Below are positions 40,511 to 49,038 of a stretch of DNA of 64,000 bases, one piece after another. The position numbers and the translations under genes are program-made. The number at the start of each line of letters is the position of its first letter. Position 1 is the first letter of the stretch. The notes beneath the pieces are model-generated. The model saw only the letters and a list, made by a program, of their open reading frames with translations. It was not told the DNA's origin and did not search any database. Source of the stretch: AP-15 sp963846635 (GTDB lineage: Bacteria > Pseudomonadota > Alphaproteobacteria > ATCC43930 > CGMCC-115725); the NCBI GenBank assembly GCA_963846635.1, contig CAWJXM010000054.1, forward strand, positions 62,001-126,000, in the 5' to 3' direction.

Positions 40511-41695
40511 TTAGGCGACTACGGTGCCGGTCGGGACCAAGCCTGTCGTCGCATAGCGCCAGAGCGCGACCATAATCTTACGAGCCAGCGCCACGATCAT
40601 GATGCGACGCATGCGGCCACTTGCTCCGTTCGTCCGCTCGTTGAACCACTGCGCCAGTCGGCTGTGAGGCTGAAACTGAAGCCACCGCCAGCTGATCTGT
40701 ATCATATGGGCGCGAAAGCCTGCGGGCCCGGCCTTGGTGATGCCCTGGTCCTTGCTCGTCGCTCCGCTGGCCCACGGTGTCGGAGCGAAGCCGCTCCAGG
40801 CCGCGATCTCACGACGATTATTGAACTTGCGCCAAAAGGCTTCCCGGACCAGTACAGATGCGTCGTTGGTTCCAACTCCTCTAATCCGGCTGAGGGCGGC
40901 GATCATCTTGGCGTCGAGGTCAGCTCGAGCTTCCTCGGTGGACGGTGCAGCAGCCTTTTCCGCACGGGCTATTGTGTTACGCTCGGCCTCAACCGCGGTG
41001 AGCTGGTCCATGACGAGCCGCAAGCGCACGAGCTCGCGGCGGAGCTCATCCTTTAACCGCGGCCCAAGACGCCGACCGTCGCCGGTGACCAGGTCGTCAA
41101 GCTGGCGGATCGCATCTCGGCCGCGCGGATCGAAGCCGATGATCCCCTGGGTCATCAGCAAGCCCTTGATCCGGTTCGAGTGCGCAGTCCGCTCCTTCAC
41201 GAGGCGCTGACGTTCCCTCATTAACCGGCGCTGGTCATCCTGCTCGATGGTCGGGATGTGGACGGCGCTGAGCACTTGGTCCTCGCCCCGGTTGAAGGCC
41301 ATGAGCGCACGGATCATGGCCTTGGCATCGATGCGGTCAGTCTTCGCCCGCTTGGCGCGTCGGTTGACCAGCAGGCTTGCCGGATCGATCCCGAGTACGC
41401 GGTGGCCGGCAGCCGTGAGGAGGCGGTATAGCCAGAAGCCTTCGTAACCCGCCTCATAGCAGCAGAGGATGGGAATGTCGGCCCCGAGCATACCCGCAGC
41501 CCGGGAACGGAGCCGATCAATTAGCGAGAACAGGGCGGCAGTGTCACCCCAGTCCATCGTGTAAATGCTGACCTTATCCGAAGTTGGAACATGCGCTCCG
41601 ACAACCCACTTCGACCGGCTCATCTCGACGGCAATGAAGATCGGGTCTGTGTCCACGGACGGTACGCGGGCGACAACTTTCTGCGCGGTCAGCAT
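40511..41695 (-). CDS. IS110-family transposase (element A)
   Basis: The intact 394-residue protein has the DEDD RuvC-like N-terminal domain (FIAVEMSRSKWVVGAHV, ILCCYEAGYEGFWLYRLLTA, RRAKRAKTDRIDAKAM). Its C-terminal Transposase_20 domain contains SRIRGVGTNDASVLVREAFW and GFAPTPWASGATSKDQGITK, with the catalytic Ser region. IS110 enzymes are guided by a bridge RNA from the non-coding end of the element. Element A interrupts a run of small accessory genes: the gene at 41738-41837 ends abruptly where the IS begins. Confidence 0.9.
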   Translation of the reverse strand: MLTAQKVVARVPSVDTDPIFIAVEMSRSKWVVGAHVPTSDKVSIYTMDWGDTAALFSLIDRLRSRAAGMLGADIPILCCYEAGYEGFWLYRLLTAAGHRVLGIDPASLLVNRRAKRAKTDRIDAKAMIRALMAFNRGEDQVLSAVHIPTIEQDDQRRLMRERQRLVKERTAHSNRIKGLLMTQGIIGFDPRGRDAIRQLDDLVTGDGRRLGPRLKDELRRELVRLRLVMDQLTAVEAERNTIARAEKAAAPSTEEARADLDAKMIAALSRIRGVGTNDASVLVREAFWRKFNNRREIAAWSGFAPTPWASGATSKDQGITKAGPAGFRAHMIQISWRWLQFQPHSRLAQWFNERTNGASGRMRRIMIVALARKIMVALWRYATTGLVPTGTVVA

Positions 41696-41737
41696 GATCG
41701 AGTCCTTCTACAGGTGAGAGCCCCCCGCGAACTCGTA

Positions 41738-41837
41738 GCAGGGCGCGTCGCTCCTCCTCATAGGATCTCTGGCGGCGTCGCCGGCCGGAGCCATGCCGCG
41801 GCGATCGGGGCTTGCGGGGCGCCGGTGCTGCGGTCAC
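41738..41837 (-). pseudogene. Small basic protein truncated by IS110 element A
   Basis: A GTG start at 41837 overlaps the upstream stop (GTGA) and gives a basic chain with RSPRHGSGRRRRQRSYEEER then RALLR. Beyond about 41738 the sequence belongs to the insertion sequence. The rest of the gene is not found on the far side of the IS. Confidence 0.4.
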
Positions 41838-41899
41838 GCTCGTTTGTAGGAGGTTGCGGCGCGGCGGGCCGCGCGCTCGTCGGCGATGACTTTTTTCAT
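41834..41899 (-). CDS. 21-residue basic peptide ORF
   Basis: The frame MKKVIADERAARRAATSYKR A is placed between two other tiny genes, four bases after the upstream stop and overlapping the next start. The chained overlaps are the only support. It may be a leader peptide rather than a functional product. Confidence 0.3.
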   Translation of the reverse strand: MKKVIADERAARRAATSYKRA

Positions 41900-41902
41900 C
41901 GT

Positions 41903-42037
41903 TCAGTGATCGCGGAATGCCCAGTTTGTGCCGACCGGAACATCGCGCGCCGGGCGGGCGAAAGTAGCCGGAGCGGGTTGCCCGATCTCCGTTTCGGCGA
42001 TCGGTGGGTTTTGCGCATTGATGGCAGTTTCGGGCAT
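41903..42037 (-). CDS. 44-residue protein behind conserved leader H
   Basis: From ATG 42037 it reads MPETAINAQNPPIAETEIGQ and ARPARDVPVGTNWAFRDH. It lacks clear structure. The conserved leader directly before its start (copy H) is the best evidence that the start is used. The family is unknown. Confidence 0.5.
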   Translation of the reverse strand: MPETAINAQNPPIAETEIGQPAPATFARPARDVPVGTNWAFRDH

Positions 42038-42123
42038 GTGAGGCGTCCGGAAGGAGTTGGGGGACGAACCGGAGGGCTCTCTGGGCACCTCGGGTTCACC
42101 CCTTTTCCGGCTGGCCTCTCTCT
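42038..42123 (-). promoter_or_regulatory. Conserved accessory-gene leader, copy H
   Basis: Ordered blocks are AGCCGGAAAAGGGGTGAACC, CAGAGAGCCC, TCCGGTTCG, CCAACTCC and TTCCGGACG before ATG 42037. CCGGAA in the first block is exactly complementary to TTCCGG next to the start. Confidence 0.75.
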
Positions 42124-42237
42124 CGGTGCGGGCGGGAAAGGCGTCGGTGGGATTAGGACCGATCGCGCCGCCGGTGCTGGCGGCGGTGGGGGATTTCGAG
42201 GATTAAGGTGAATGCACGGAACTATCAGGTTGAAAAA

Positions 42238-42268
42238 GCGAAGGCCGCGCACCCGCCGATGCGCGGCC
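42238..42268 (-). terminator. Intrinsic terminator after the ParB-like gene
   Basis: Minus-strand ggccgcgca (from 42268) pairs with tgcgcggcc (to 42243) around an 8-nt loop and is followed by ttcgcttttt. It lies directly downstream of the original ParB stop at 42288. Confidence 0.75.
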
Positions 42269-42287
42269 CTTGTTCCGAAAATGCGCG

Positions 42288-44039
42288 TCAGGCGTTGAAG
42301 GTGACGGCTTCGTCCTCGGTCAAGAACGCCGGCAGGTCGGCCGATGCGAGACCGGTTTCGTCGCTGCTGTCGGGCTCGGCGCCGCCGCTGTCGGCTTGCG
42401 GATCATCCTCGGCCCTGTCTTCGCCGGCATATGCCATGCCGGGCGGCAGCTACGCGGCGGCGCTGTCCCGCGCGGCCTGCGGCAGGCCGATGCAGTTTTC
42501 GCTGAGCACCGGATCGAAGGCGTTGTGCAGCGCTTCGGCCAGCACCGGCTTCTTGTCGCCAGCGTGATCGCGCGCCCAGCGGTCGCCGAGGATCTGCTGC
42601 CCGACGTCGAGGCTGTGCGCTTTCTTCGCGCGGCTCCAGTAATTGGCCGCGGTCGGCCGCCAGAAATCGGCGAACGGGATCTGAAGGCGCCGGCCGGCGC
42701 TTTCGATCACCGGATCGGCGCGGTCCTCGATCGCCAGCTGCGGCTTGAGGGTGGAGGCGATGCACCAGGCGAACAGGCGGTGCTTCGCTTCCATCGGCAA
42801 TGCGGCGAGCGCCGCGAAACCCTGCGCCGGCTGCAGTTTCAGCCAGTCGAGATCGAGTGCCGCGCCCTGCGCCTCGATCAAGTGGTCGGCCGGAGTGCCG
42901 GAGAGATCGTTGAGCGAGCTGCGCGGATTGGCCTCGGTCGCCCGCAAGTCGAGCGCAGGCGTGTGGTGGCGAAAGCGATCGAACAGATCGACGCAAAGCG
43001 AATAGAGCGCCAGATCGAACGCGACGGCAAAATTTCCCGCCAGATGCGCGCGGGTGATCTGGTGCCGGTGCGCCTTCAGATCGTCGACCAGCAGCTGGCT
43101 GAAGCCGCATTCCTTCCGCAGGAGCTGATCCGCGGTGAGAGAAACATGCGGACGCGATGTGGTTTCGTGATCGCCATGAGCGGCGGAGACGAACGGCTCA
43201 TCGCTTTCGTCGGCGGTCTCTGCGTCATCGGTGTCATGGGGTAGGCCATTGGCGGCGGCGCGGTGCTCGATTAGCCCCTGGTGCAGGCAGAAATCGCCGT
43301 CATCGCCGATCGTAACGATGCAGCCGGCGCGCTTGCGGTCCTTTTTGGTATAGACCGCAAGGCCGTCGATGATCTCGTCGATTTTGGTGCGGCGCTCCTC
43401 GAGCTGAGCCGCCTCGGCAGCAAGCTCGTCGGTGAAATCGTCCACCTCCTCGAGCTCGCCGAGGCGTTGCTCGATATGCTCGATCTCGGCGGCGAGTTCG
43501 GCGGGGATTTCGGCCGGCTGCGGATGGACGCGGCCGTATTGCGCCAGGAAGTGGTAGTCGGGGTCGAGCAGCGCCTTGGTCCACGCCCATTGCGGGTGCA
43601 ATTCGGCGGCCTTTGTTTCAAGCTTCTCGATCGCGAGGCGCCGCACCAGGGCCGCGTCGTCGAGAAAGCCGTCTTCGTCGCCGGTGAAGAGATCGCGCGT
43701 GATCGTGCCGCCAGCGGCCTCGTAGGCCTCCGCGCCGACAAACATCCCGAGATGGGAATCGAGCGGAACCGCGCCCTCCGTCAGCAGATGCCGCACCGTG
43801 CTCGACGAAACGTAGGAACGGTCCTTGAGCTGGGCCCAGACCGCGAGCTGCGCCGCGTGATCGGCACCGAGGGTGAAGGCGGTGACGACCTCGAGGCTGA
43901 TCTTGCCGGCGCGGTAGGCGTCGAGGAGTTCGGGCGCCAGCTTGCCGAGCCGCAGGCGCTGTTTGACATGGCGTTCGGATGTGCCGAAGCGCTTGGCGAC
44001 CGCATCGATCGCTGCGCCACCCTCGATCAAGAATTCCAT
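42288..44039 (-). pseudogene. ParB-like partition/nuclease protein, truncated at both ends
   Basis: The remaining frame enters at EFLIEGGAAIDAVAKRFGTS (about 44039) with the ParB HTH KRFGTSERHVKQRLRLGKLA and PELLDAYRAGKISLEVVTAF. It continues through a long alpha-helical C-terminus typical of the large plasmid ParB-like proteins. The N-terminal ParB/Srx nuclease domain is missing where IS110 element B begins. At 42450 an in-frame TAG follows DSAAA. Reading on gives LPPGMAYAGEDRAEDD and AFLTEDEAVTFNA to 42288, the expected tail, so a Trp codon probably mutated to stop. Confidence 0.8.
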
Positions 44040-44109
44040 GGGGCCACGACAACCAGCCCGGGTTGGGTACGGTGCAGTCGTCGTCAATGGCATCGCCAGG
44101 AGGCAACCG

Positions 44110-45129
44110 ATGCGCCTCATCAGCCAGACCACTACCCAGAAGCTGTCTCACTGTCGACCGGATGATGCAACGTTGTATGCGTCGCTAGAGTTGAGCCAGG
44201 CTAAGTGGCTCGTGACGGCCCTGTCGCCGGGCAGCGAGAAGATGTCGAAGTACTCGACCCTTGGAGGGGACGGGGCCGCACTGCTCGGTCTGTTGAGACG
44301 CCTGCAAGCAAGAGCCGAACGGCTCGCGGGAGGACCGGTCGACATCGTCGTCATTCAGGAAGCCGGGCTCGACGGCTTCTGGGTTCACCGCTTACTCAGT
44401 GCACATGGAATTCAAAGCCACGTGGTCGATCCCGCGTCGATCGCCGTGCCACGGCGTCGGCGGCGAGCGAAGACCGATGCGATCGATGGTGAGACGCTGC
44501 TGAGAACACTACTGGCGTGGCAGCGCGGGGAGCCACGCGTTTGTGCGATGGTCGTACCACCGACACCGGAGCAGGAGGATCGCCGGCGCACCTCACGCGA
44601 ACGCGCCGTTCTGCTGCAGGAGAGGGTCCGACATGTCAACCGCATCAAGGGTCTGCTTGCCAGTCAAGGGATTACTGACTACGAACCGTTGCACAAGGAT
44701 CGTCGGGCCCGCCTTGCAACGCTGAAAACCGGAGACGGTCAGCCATTACCGATGCGATTGAAGGCAGAGCTGCAGCGTGAGATCGAGCTGATCGAGCTGC
44801 TGATACGTCAGATTGCCGAGGTCGAGGCGGAACGCGATACCGCCGTCGAGCTGGACGTAGAGGGGCACCAATCGCCGGTCGCGCTGCTCGCGCGCCTCAA
44901 GGCGATCGGCCCGCAGATTGCCGCGGTTCTCTATCTTGAAGGTCTCTACCGGAGCTTTGCCAACCGACGTGAGGTGGCCGCTTACGCGGGGTTGGTGCCG
45001 ACCCCGTGGCGCAGCGGGACGATCGATCGCGAGCAGGGTATCTCAAAGGCCGGCAACCGGCGCCTGCGCCACATCATGATCGAGTTGGGGCAATGTTTCA
45101 CTTGCCGTCCCCACCCACAAGATATATGA
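44110..45129 (+). pseudogene. IS110-family transposase (element B), C-terminus cut off by IS1595
   Basis: From ATG 44110 the protein has LYASLELSQAKWLVTALSPG, IVVIQEAGLDGFWVHRLLSA, RRRRAKTDAIDGETLLRTLL, LARLKAIGPQIAAVLYLEGL and TPWRSGTIDREQGISKAGNR. It should continue for some 40 residues after RLRHIMIELG, but at 45089 the inverted repeat of the IS1595 element begins and the frame ends in unrelated FTCRPHPQDI. It differs clearly from element A. Its left side abuts the broken ParB gene. Confidence 0.85.
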
Positions 45130-46013
45130 TGCGAGATGGGATAGACCTTCTCGCTGGCGCGTCACATCCACTGTGGGATTCCCGCCGGCTTTGGAGCCTG
45201 TGGGAGATGATCGAACTGAAGCTGAACCTGTTGCTTAATGCGCAAGACGTTCTTTCACAATGGACGATCATGCTCCATGCGGGACGGGGTGAGCTGCTCT
45301 ACCCAAACGGTCTCAGCGTCAACCAAAAAGAAAAGATGGCTGCATATGTAAAACCTCTTATCCAAGAACTAAAAGAGTCTGAATTTGACTATTGCCGACT
45401 TGGTTGCGAGCGGCTGTTGGGGATTCTGGAGAGAGAAACCGATCCGATAATGATCGTGGGTGGCGTTGATGACCTACGTCGTAGGATGAGTGGTCTTTCC
45501 GAACTTATGACCTGTCTTTTTCTCTCAACCAAGGAGCGGGAACTTTACGAGCCCCGTATGCCACTGTTCGGAACTGCCTTTGAGACGAAGTTCGCGTCCG
45601 GTGGTGCGTTTGAGTTGGACGAGGCGGCAAAATGTCTCGCGCTGGAACGAGGAACCGCATCTGTCTTTCACCTTATGCGGCTGATGGAAATTGCAGTACG
45701 TGCTGTCGCGTACTGTCTAGGGATACCAGATCCAACCCCGGGGGATCGTAGTTGGGGCAAGATCTTACAGCAAATACGCGGTGGTATTAACGCGAAATGG
45801 CCAACCGTTGCGGCCCGCGCGGCGGGTGATGGTGTGATCTTTGACGATCTCTATGCTTCGCTCGATGCCGTCAAAAATCCCTGGCGCAATGCAACGATGC
45901 ACCCAGCCAATAAATATACCCAGAAAGAGGCTGAGCATGTCTTTGCGGCAGTTCGCGGCTTTGTCATGAAACTCGCCGACCGGATGGACGAGAACGGCGA
46001 CCCGAAGGCTTAG
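45126..46013 (+). CDS. HEPN-like passenger protein of the IS1595 transposon
   Basis: From ATG 45126 (MMRDGIDLLAGASHPLWDSR) the 295-residue protein is mostly helical. The C-terminal part LARIMRLMEIAVRA-like helices, GKILQQIRGGINAKW and AVKNPWRNATMHPANKYTQK are reminiscent of HEPN domains. RNATMH fits the catalytic R-x4-H motif of HEPN ribonucleases, followed by the tail helix EAEHVFAAVRGFVMKLADRM. HEPN proteins are often toxins or abortive-infection effectors. The gene starts 37 bp inside the transposon end and runs opposite to the transposase. The function is inferred, not shown. Confidence 0.6.
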   Translation: MMRDGIDLLAGASHPLWDSRRLWSLWEMIELKLNLLLNAQDVLSQWTIMLHAGRGELLYPNGLSVNQKEKMAAYVKPLIQELKESEFDYCRLGCERLLGILERETDPIMIVGGVDDLRRRMSGLSELMTCLFLSTKERELYEPRMPLFGTAFETKFASGGAFELDEAAKCLALERGTASVFHLMRLMEIAVRAVAYCLGIPDPTPGDRSWGKILQQIRGGINAKWPTVAARAAGDGVIFDDLYASLDAVKNPWRNATMHPANKYTQKEAEHVFAAVRGFVMKLADRMDENGDPKA

Positions 46014-46161
46014 GAGGCTTCTCCTTAGACTGCTCCGCGACCTTCCGAAACACGCGCTCGAAATCGGGGCTGGGATACTCCGCCCCGACCTCGCGCGCCA
46101 TGTCGATGAACCGCTTGAACTGCTCTGGGTCGTCGGGTGGCGGCGTGGGTTTGCGAGGCAT
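45964..46161 (-). CDS. 65-residue passenger protein of the IS1595 transposon
   Basis: It reads MPRKPTPPPDDPEQFKRFID and MAREVGAEYPSPDFERVFRK then a basic tail. The DPEQFKRFIDMAREVGA...FER.F.KVA pattern is one I have met as a small conserved alphaproteobacterial protein. It overlaps the 3' end of the HEPN-like gene by 50 bp in the opposite direction. It could be the antitoxin or partner of the HEPN-like protein. Confidence 0.6.
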   Translation of the reverse strand: MPRKPTPPPDDPEQFKRFIDMAREVGAEYPSPDFERVFRKVAEQSKEKPPKPSGRRSRPSGRRVS

Positions 46162-46181
46162 GTGTGGAGCATATCGCAGGA

Positions 46182-46583
46182 TTAGTGCTTTATGAATATA
46201 CCCAATATCGAGATTGCGATCGCGATCGCGGCAGCGATCAGCGCAAGCGTGGCAATCATGTTGTTAGTACGTGCCGCAAGCGCGCTTAAGGCAGCTGAAG
46301 CTGCCGCATCCCGCGCTATTGAGTTGGCTTCTGCGGCCAACCTATTAGCTTCAAAAGCAGCATCTTTGGCTGAGGTGGCAATTTCAAGTTGCTCGGCTCT
46401 AGAGGCTTCCATTAAGCGAGCCAATTCGTGATCTTTTTCGGCGAGCCAGTTACTGGCCTCCACGCGCAGCGAACCGCTCCATTCGAGAAGCTGTGCGCGA
46501 ACTTGGTTTACTCCAAGCTGTGCAAACTGCTTACGCCAAACGGCTTTTTGCTCCTGCCAAGCGGCTTTGGCGTCTTCACTCAT
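46182..46583 (-). CDS. Membrane-anchored coiled-coil passenger protein
   Basis: The 133 residues start with helical MSEDAKAAWQEQKAVWRKQF and continue as an Ala/Glu-rich coiled coil (ANRLAAEANSIARDAAASAA). They end in one membrane span IATLALIAAAIAIAISILGI with a short FIKH tail. It is transcribed with the 65-residue gene and toward the transposase. Tail-anchored coiled coils often act as scaffolds or pore-forming effectors, but nothing specific can be assigned. Confidence 0.6.
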   Translation of the reverse strand: MSEDAKAAWQEQKAVWRKQFAQLGVNQVRAQLLEWSGSLRVEASNWLAEKDHELARLMEASRAEQLEIATSAKDAAFEANRLAAEANSIARDAAASAALSALAARTNNMIATLALIAAAIAIAISILGIFIKH

Positions 46584-46613
46584 TCGTGCTTCGGACGGTG
46601 CCGTAATCGTGAT

Positions 46614-47561
46614 TTAAAACGGCGGCTCGCTTGTCCCTCGGCTACGAGGCGTCGCATAGGTAAGGCGCTTGCCCTTGGCCCCGACAAGAGCGCGATCGGC
46701 TCGCTCCAGATCATCAATGCCGAGCGCGATCCGGTTGTTGTGCCTGAAATCAAACTCGGCGGTGTAGCGGTGGAGATGCACCCGACTGACGTGGAAGTAG
46801 CAACCGTAGATCCCGCGCTTGAGGATGCTGAAGTAGCCTTCGACCGTGTTGGTATGCCAGAAATAGGCGCGAACATATTCTTCAGCACTGTGGTTGACGG
46901 TGCCGTGCCCACTGAACTGCGAGCCAATCGGCCAATAGACCGGACTCTCGTCGGTCATCAGGTAGCTGGCCTTATCCACATTCTTGACGATGATCGGTTT
47001 CAAGCTTTGTGCAGTGACATCGGGAACATGGAAACTGCGAACACGCCCATCGCGCTCGACCAAAGCCAGCACAGGGGCTTTGGGTGGAATGTAGTTTTTC
47101 CGATTGCGGGCTTTGCCACCGATGAAAGTCTCATCGCTTTCAACAACCTGATTGGCGCCACCGAGCGGGCCAGTGTCGGCGATGCCGAGATCACGCATTG
47201 CCTCACGGACACGATGTCCGAGGAACCATGCTGTTTTCAGACCGCAGTTAAAGGTGCGCTGAAGCTGGCGAGTGCTGATACCCTTCTTCGAGGAGCAGAA
47301 CAGATAGATGGCTTGCAGCCAAACCCGCATTGGAACGTGGCTCAACTCGAAGACGGTTCCAATCTTCACGGTGAAAGGCTTGCGGCAGGCGTAGCACTTA
47401 TAGAGCCCGATGCGATTTGTCTTCCCCCGCAGTCTCCCGACGTGTTCCTTGGTTGCGCCGCAGTGCGGGCAGACGGGTCCGTTCGGCCACAGCCGCGCCT
47501 CGGCGAACTTGTAGGCGGCTTCTTCGTTGTGAAAATGAGCGGCAGAAAGGTGGCTTTGCAT
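46614..47561 (-). CDS. IS1595-family transposase (ISXO2-like)
   Basis: The 315-residue protein has an N-terminal zinc ribbon (VCPHCGATKEHVGRLRG, YKCYACRKPFTVKIGTVF). Its DDE domain has VVESDETFIGGKARNRKNY with the first Asp, YLMTDESPVYWPIGSQF with the second, and VEGYFSILKRGIYGCYFHVS near the last acidic residue (N in many members). The length and layout are as in the family and it looks intact. Confidence 0.92.
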   Translation of the reverse strand: MQSHLSAAHFHNEEAAYKFAEARLWPNGPVCPHCGATKEHVGRLRGKTNRIGLYKCYACRKPFTVKIGTVFELSHVPMRVWLQAIYLFCSSKKGISTRQLQRTFNCGLKTAWFLGHRVREAMRDLGIADTGPLGGANQVVESDETFIGGKARNRKNYIPPKAPVLALVERDGRVRSFHVPDVTAQSLKPIIVKNVDKASYLMTDESPVYWPIGSQFSGHGTVNHSAEEYVRAYFWHTNTVEGYFSILKRGIYGCYFHVSRVHLHRYTAEFDFRHNNRIALGIDDLERADRALVGAKGKRLTYATPRSRGTSEPPF

Positions 47562-47760
47562 GACCCATCTCCTTGATCATGCTGAATCTAGCGATTGTGG
47601 ATGGGAACGTCAAGTGAAACATTGCCGCCGCCTCTATGCCCTCGGTCGATTAGGGTCCTTTAGGAAATGCCCATGGCTCGGTCATGCGATATGCCCCCGA
47701 AATGCCGAAGGACTTCTTCTGACCTGTAGGTTGGCCGACGAGTATTGAGGTGCCCCTCCG

Positions 47761-48344
47761 TTACGCGGCTACTTCTTTGGGCTCGCCCTCGTTTCTCAGT
47801 TCTTCAAGCCGATGCCTTAGGTCCGGGTGCAACCTCGTGTTAACCGCCGGTAACGCCGTAAGCACTATATCCGCGCCAGACGCTAGGTCACCTTTCGACC
47901 GCGCGACAGACGCCAGTATAGTATAGCGGGGCCGTAAATTCGAGGGCTGACAATTGCAAATTGCTGAGTATTAGCAATTTTGGTCCACTCCGCGGCAATC
48001 CAGCTGGCCACCGGCTCTTCGAGAACTCGCCGGTAGTCCATCCGGGAGATGAGCTCCAGCAGGCGAATGGACGCAATCAGAGAGTCTTCGGGGCTTCTCG
48101 GCGCGCCCGAAGCAAGATTTGATAATACGGCGGTCGAAGAGCTCTTTGCGTCTATAATTCGGACTGCTTTCTCGAAGCGTGACAACAACTTCACCGCTGC
48201 GCGGTCTTCACCACGATATGGTTGAAAACCTGCCACGAGCTCCGAGATTTGGCCGAGTAATTGGCCATGCCGACCGGCAGGAACCGATGCACGATTACTG
48301 TTTGGGGCTGTTGATGCCGATCGCCCGCAACAGCGTCGAGCCAC
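47761..48344 (-). pseudogene. Fragments of a hypothetical gene
   Basis: Upper part: AVKLLSRFEKAVRIIDAKSS, SPEDSLIASIRLLELISRMD and EEPVASWIAAEWTKIANTQQ in one frame, ending at 47883. Lower part in another frame: VARSKGDLASGADIVLTALP and HPDLRHRLEELRNEGEPKEV, ending at 47761. Both look coding, so this may be one gene with a shift near 47890. No family was recognised. Confidence 0.35.
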
Positions 48345-48413
48345 TGGCGGCGGTGACGGCGCCGGCGCCGGTAGCAGATTATTGACGCAGTAAGACTAAC
48401 GGGGAGACGCAAA

Positions 48414-48662
48414 ATGACGCCACTTAAGAGAGCCGTGAGGCGCCGCAGCGAGGAAGTTTATCGCGACCGCTCCAAAGACCGCCGCATCGTCGTCACCCTT
48501 TACCCGGCTGGCTATATCGGCCTGCGTCTCGAAAAATGCCGGTACGAAGAAACGCTCTCGATCCGCGCAGCTTATGAAACCGCCGTCAAGGCACGGGTCA
48601 TGCGCAAGCAGGCCGAACGACATAAGAGCAAGCCGTACCTTGTCAGCCGCAGCCGGATTTGA
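48414..48662 (+). CDS. Conserved 82-residue accessory protein, right copy
   Basis: ATG 48414 after GGGGAGACGCAAA gives MTPLKRAVRRRSEEVYRDRS, RIVVTLYPAGYIGLRLEKCR and YEETLSIRAAYETAVKARVM. It is the paralogue of 38587-38832 with the core GYIGLRLEKCRYEETLSIRAAYETAV nearly unchanged. It is a basic protein of unknown function. Confidence 0.7.
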   Translation: MTPLKRAVRRRSEEVYRDRSKDRRIVVTLYPAGYIGLRLEKCRYEETLSIRAAYETAVKARVMRKQAERHKSKPYLVSRSRI

Positions 48663-48707
48663 GGCCTACACAGTAGATGGATTATAAGTCTATAACCCGC
48701 AATTATA

Positions 48708-48736
48708 TTGACAAGTGACAATTGTCACTATATCAT
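48708..48736 (+). promoter_or_regulatory. Promoter of higBA with a palindromic operator in the spacer
   Basis: TTGACA (48708-48713), 17 bp and TATCAT (48731-48736) form a near-ideal promoter. The spacer holds the perfect 16-bp palindrome agtgacaattgtcact (48714-48729), the expected operator for the antitoxin. The predicted transcription start is at or next to the toxin ATG (48743), so the mRNA may be leaderless. Confidence 0.8.
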
Positions 48737-48742
48737 TGGAGG

Positions 48743-49021
48743 ATGATCCGGCGGTTTCGCCATCGGGGCCTCAAACGCCTTTACGAAGACGACAACCGCC
48801 GCGAGGTAAACCCGCAGCAGGCGGACAAGATCGCGCGCATTCTGGCGCGGCTCGATCAAGCGACCGAACCGCGCCATCTCGATCTGCCGGGTTGGCGGCT
48901 GCACCCGTTGAAAGGCGACCTCGCCGGTTATTGGAGCATCACCGTCACCGCTAACTGGCGGATTATTTTTCGCTTCGAGCAGAGCGACACAACCGACATT
49001 GATTTAGTCGATTACTATTAG
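48743..49021 (+). CDS. higB: HigB-type toxin (RelE superfamily mRNA interferase)
   Basis: From ATG 48743 the 92 residues read MIRRFRHRGLKRLYEDDNRR, DKIARILARLDQATEPRHLD, GWRLHPLKGDLAGYWSITVT and ANWRIIFRFEQSDTTDIDLV. This is the HigB pattern of a ribosome-dependent mRNase. The order toxin then antitoxin is that of higBA. GGAGG directly touches the ATG, too close for a normal ribosome-binding site, in line with leaderless translation. Confidence 0.92.
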   Translation: MIRRFRHRGLKRLYEDDNRREVNPQQADKIARILARLDQATEPRHLDLPGWRLHPLKGDLAGYWSITVTANWRIIFRFEQSDTTDIDLVDYY

Positions 49022-49038
49022 TCAAAGGAGCCACGACA

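Larger units (their letters stand above)
45089..47626. mobile_element. IS1595-type transposon with three passenger genes
   Basis: Inverted repeats ggcaatgtttcacttg (from 45089) and its complement (to 47626) extend with few mismatches to about 32 bp. Between them lie an ISXO2-like transposase and three non-transposition genes. The flanks (cgagttgg and gccgcctc) do not form a duplication, so one side was rearranged after insertion. IS1595 elements are known to carry passengers. Confidence 0.85.

Noticed and set aside
45081..47634. 8-bp target duplication of the IS1595 transposon
   Set aside because: The flanks cgagttgg and gccgcctc do not match, so no duplication is claimed.
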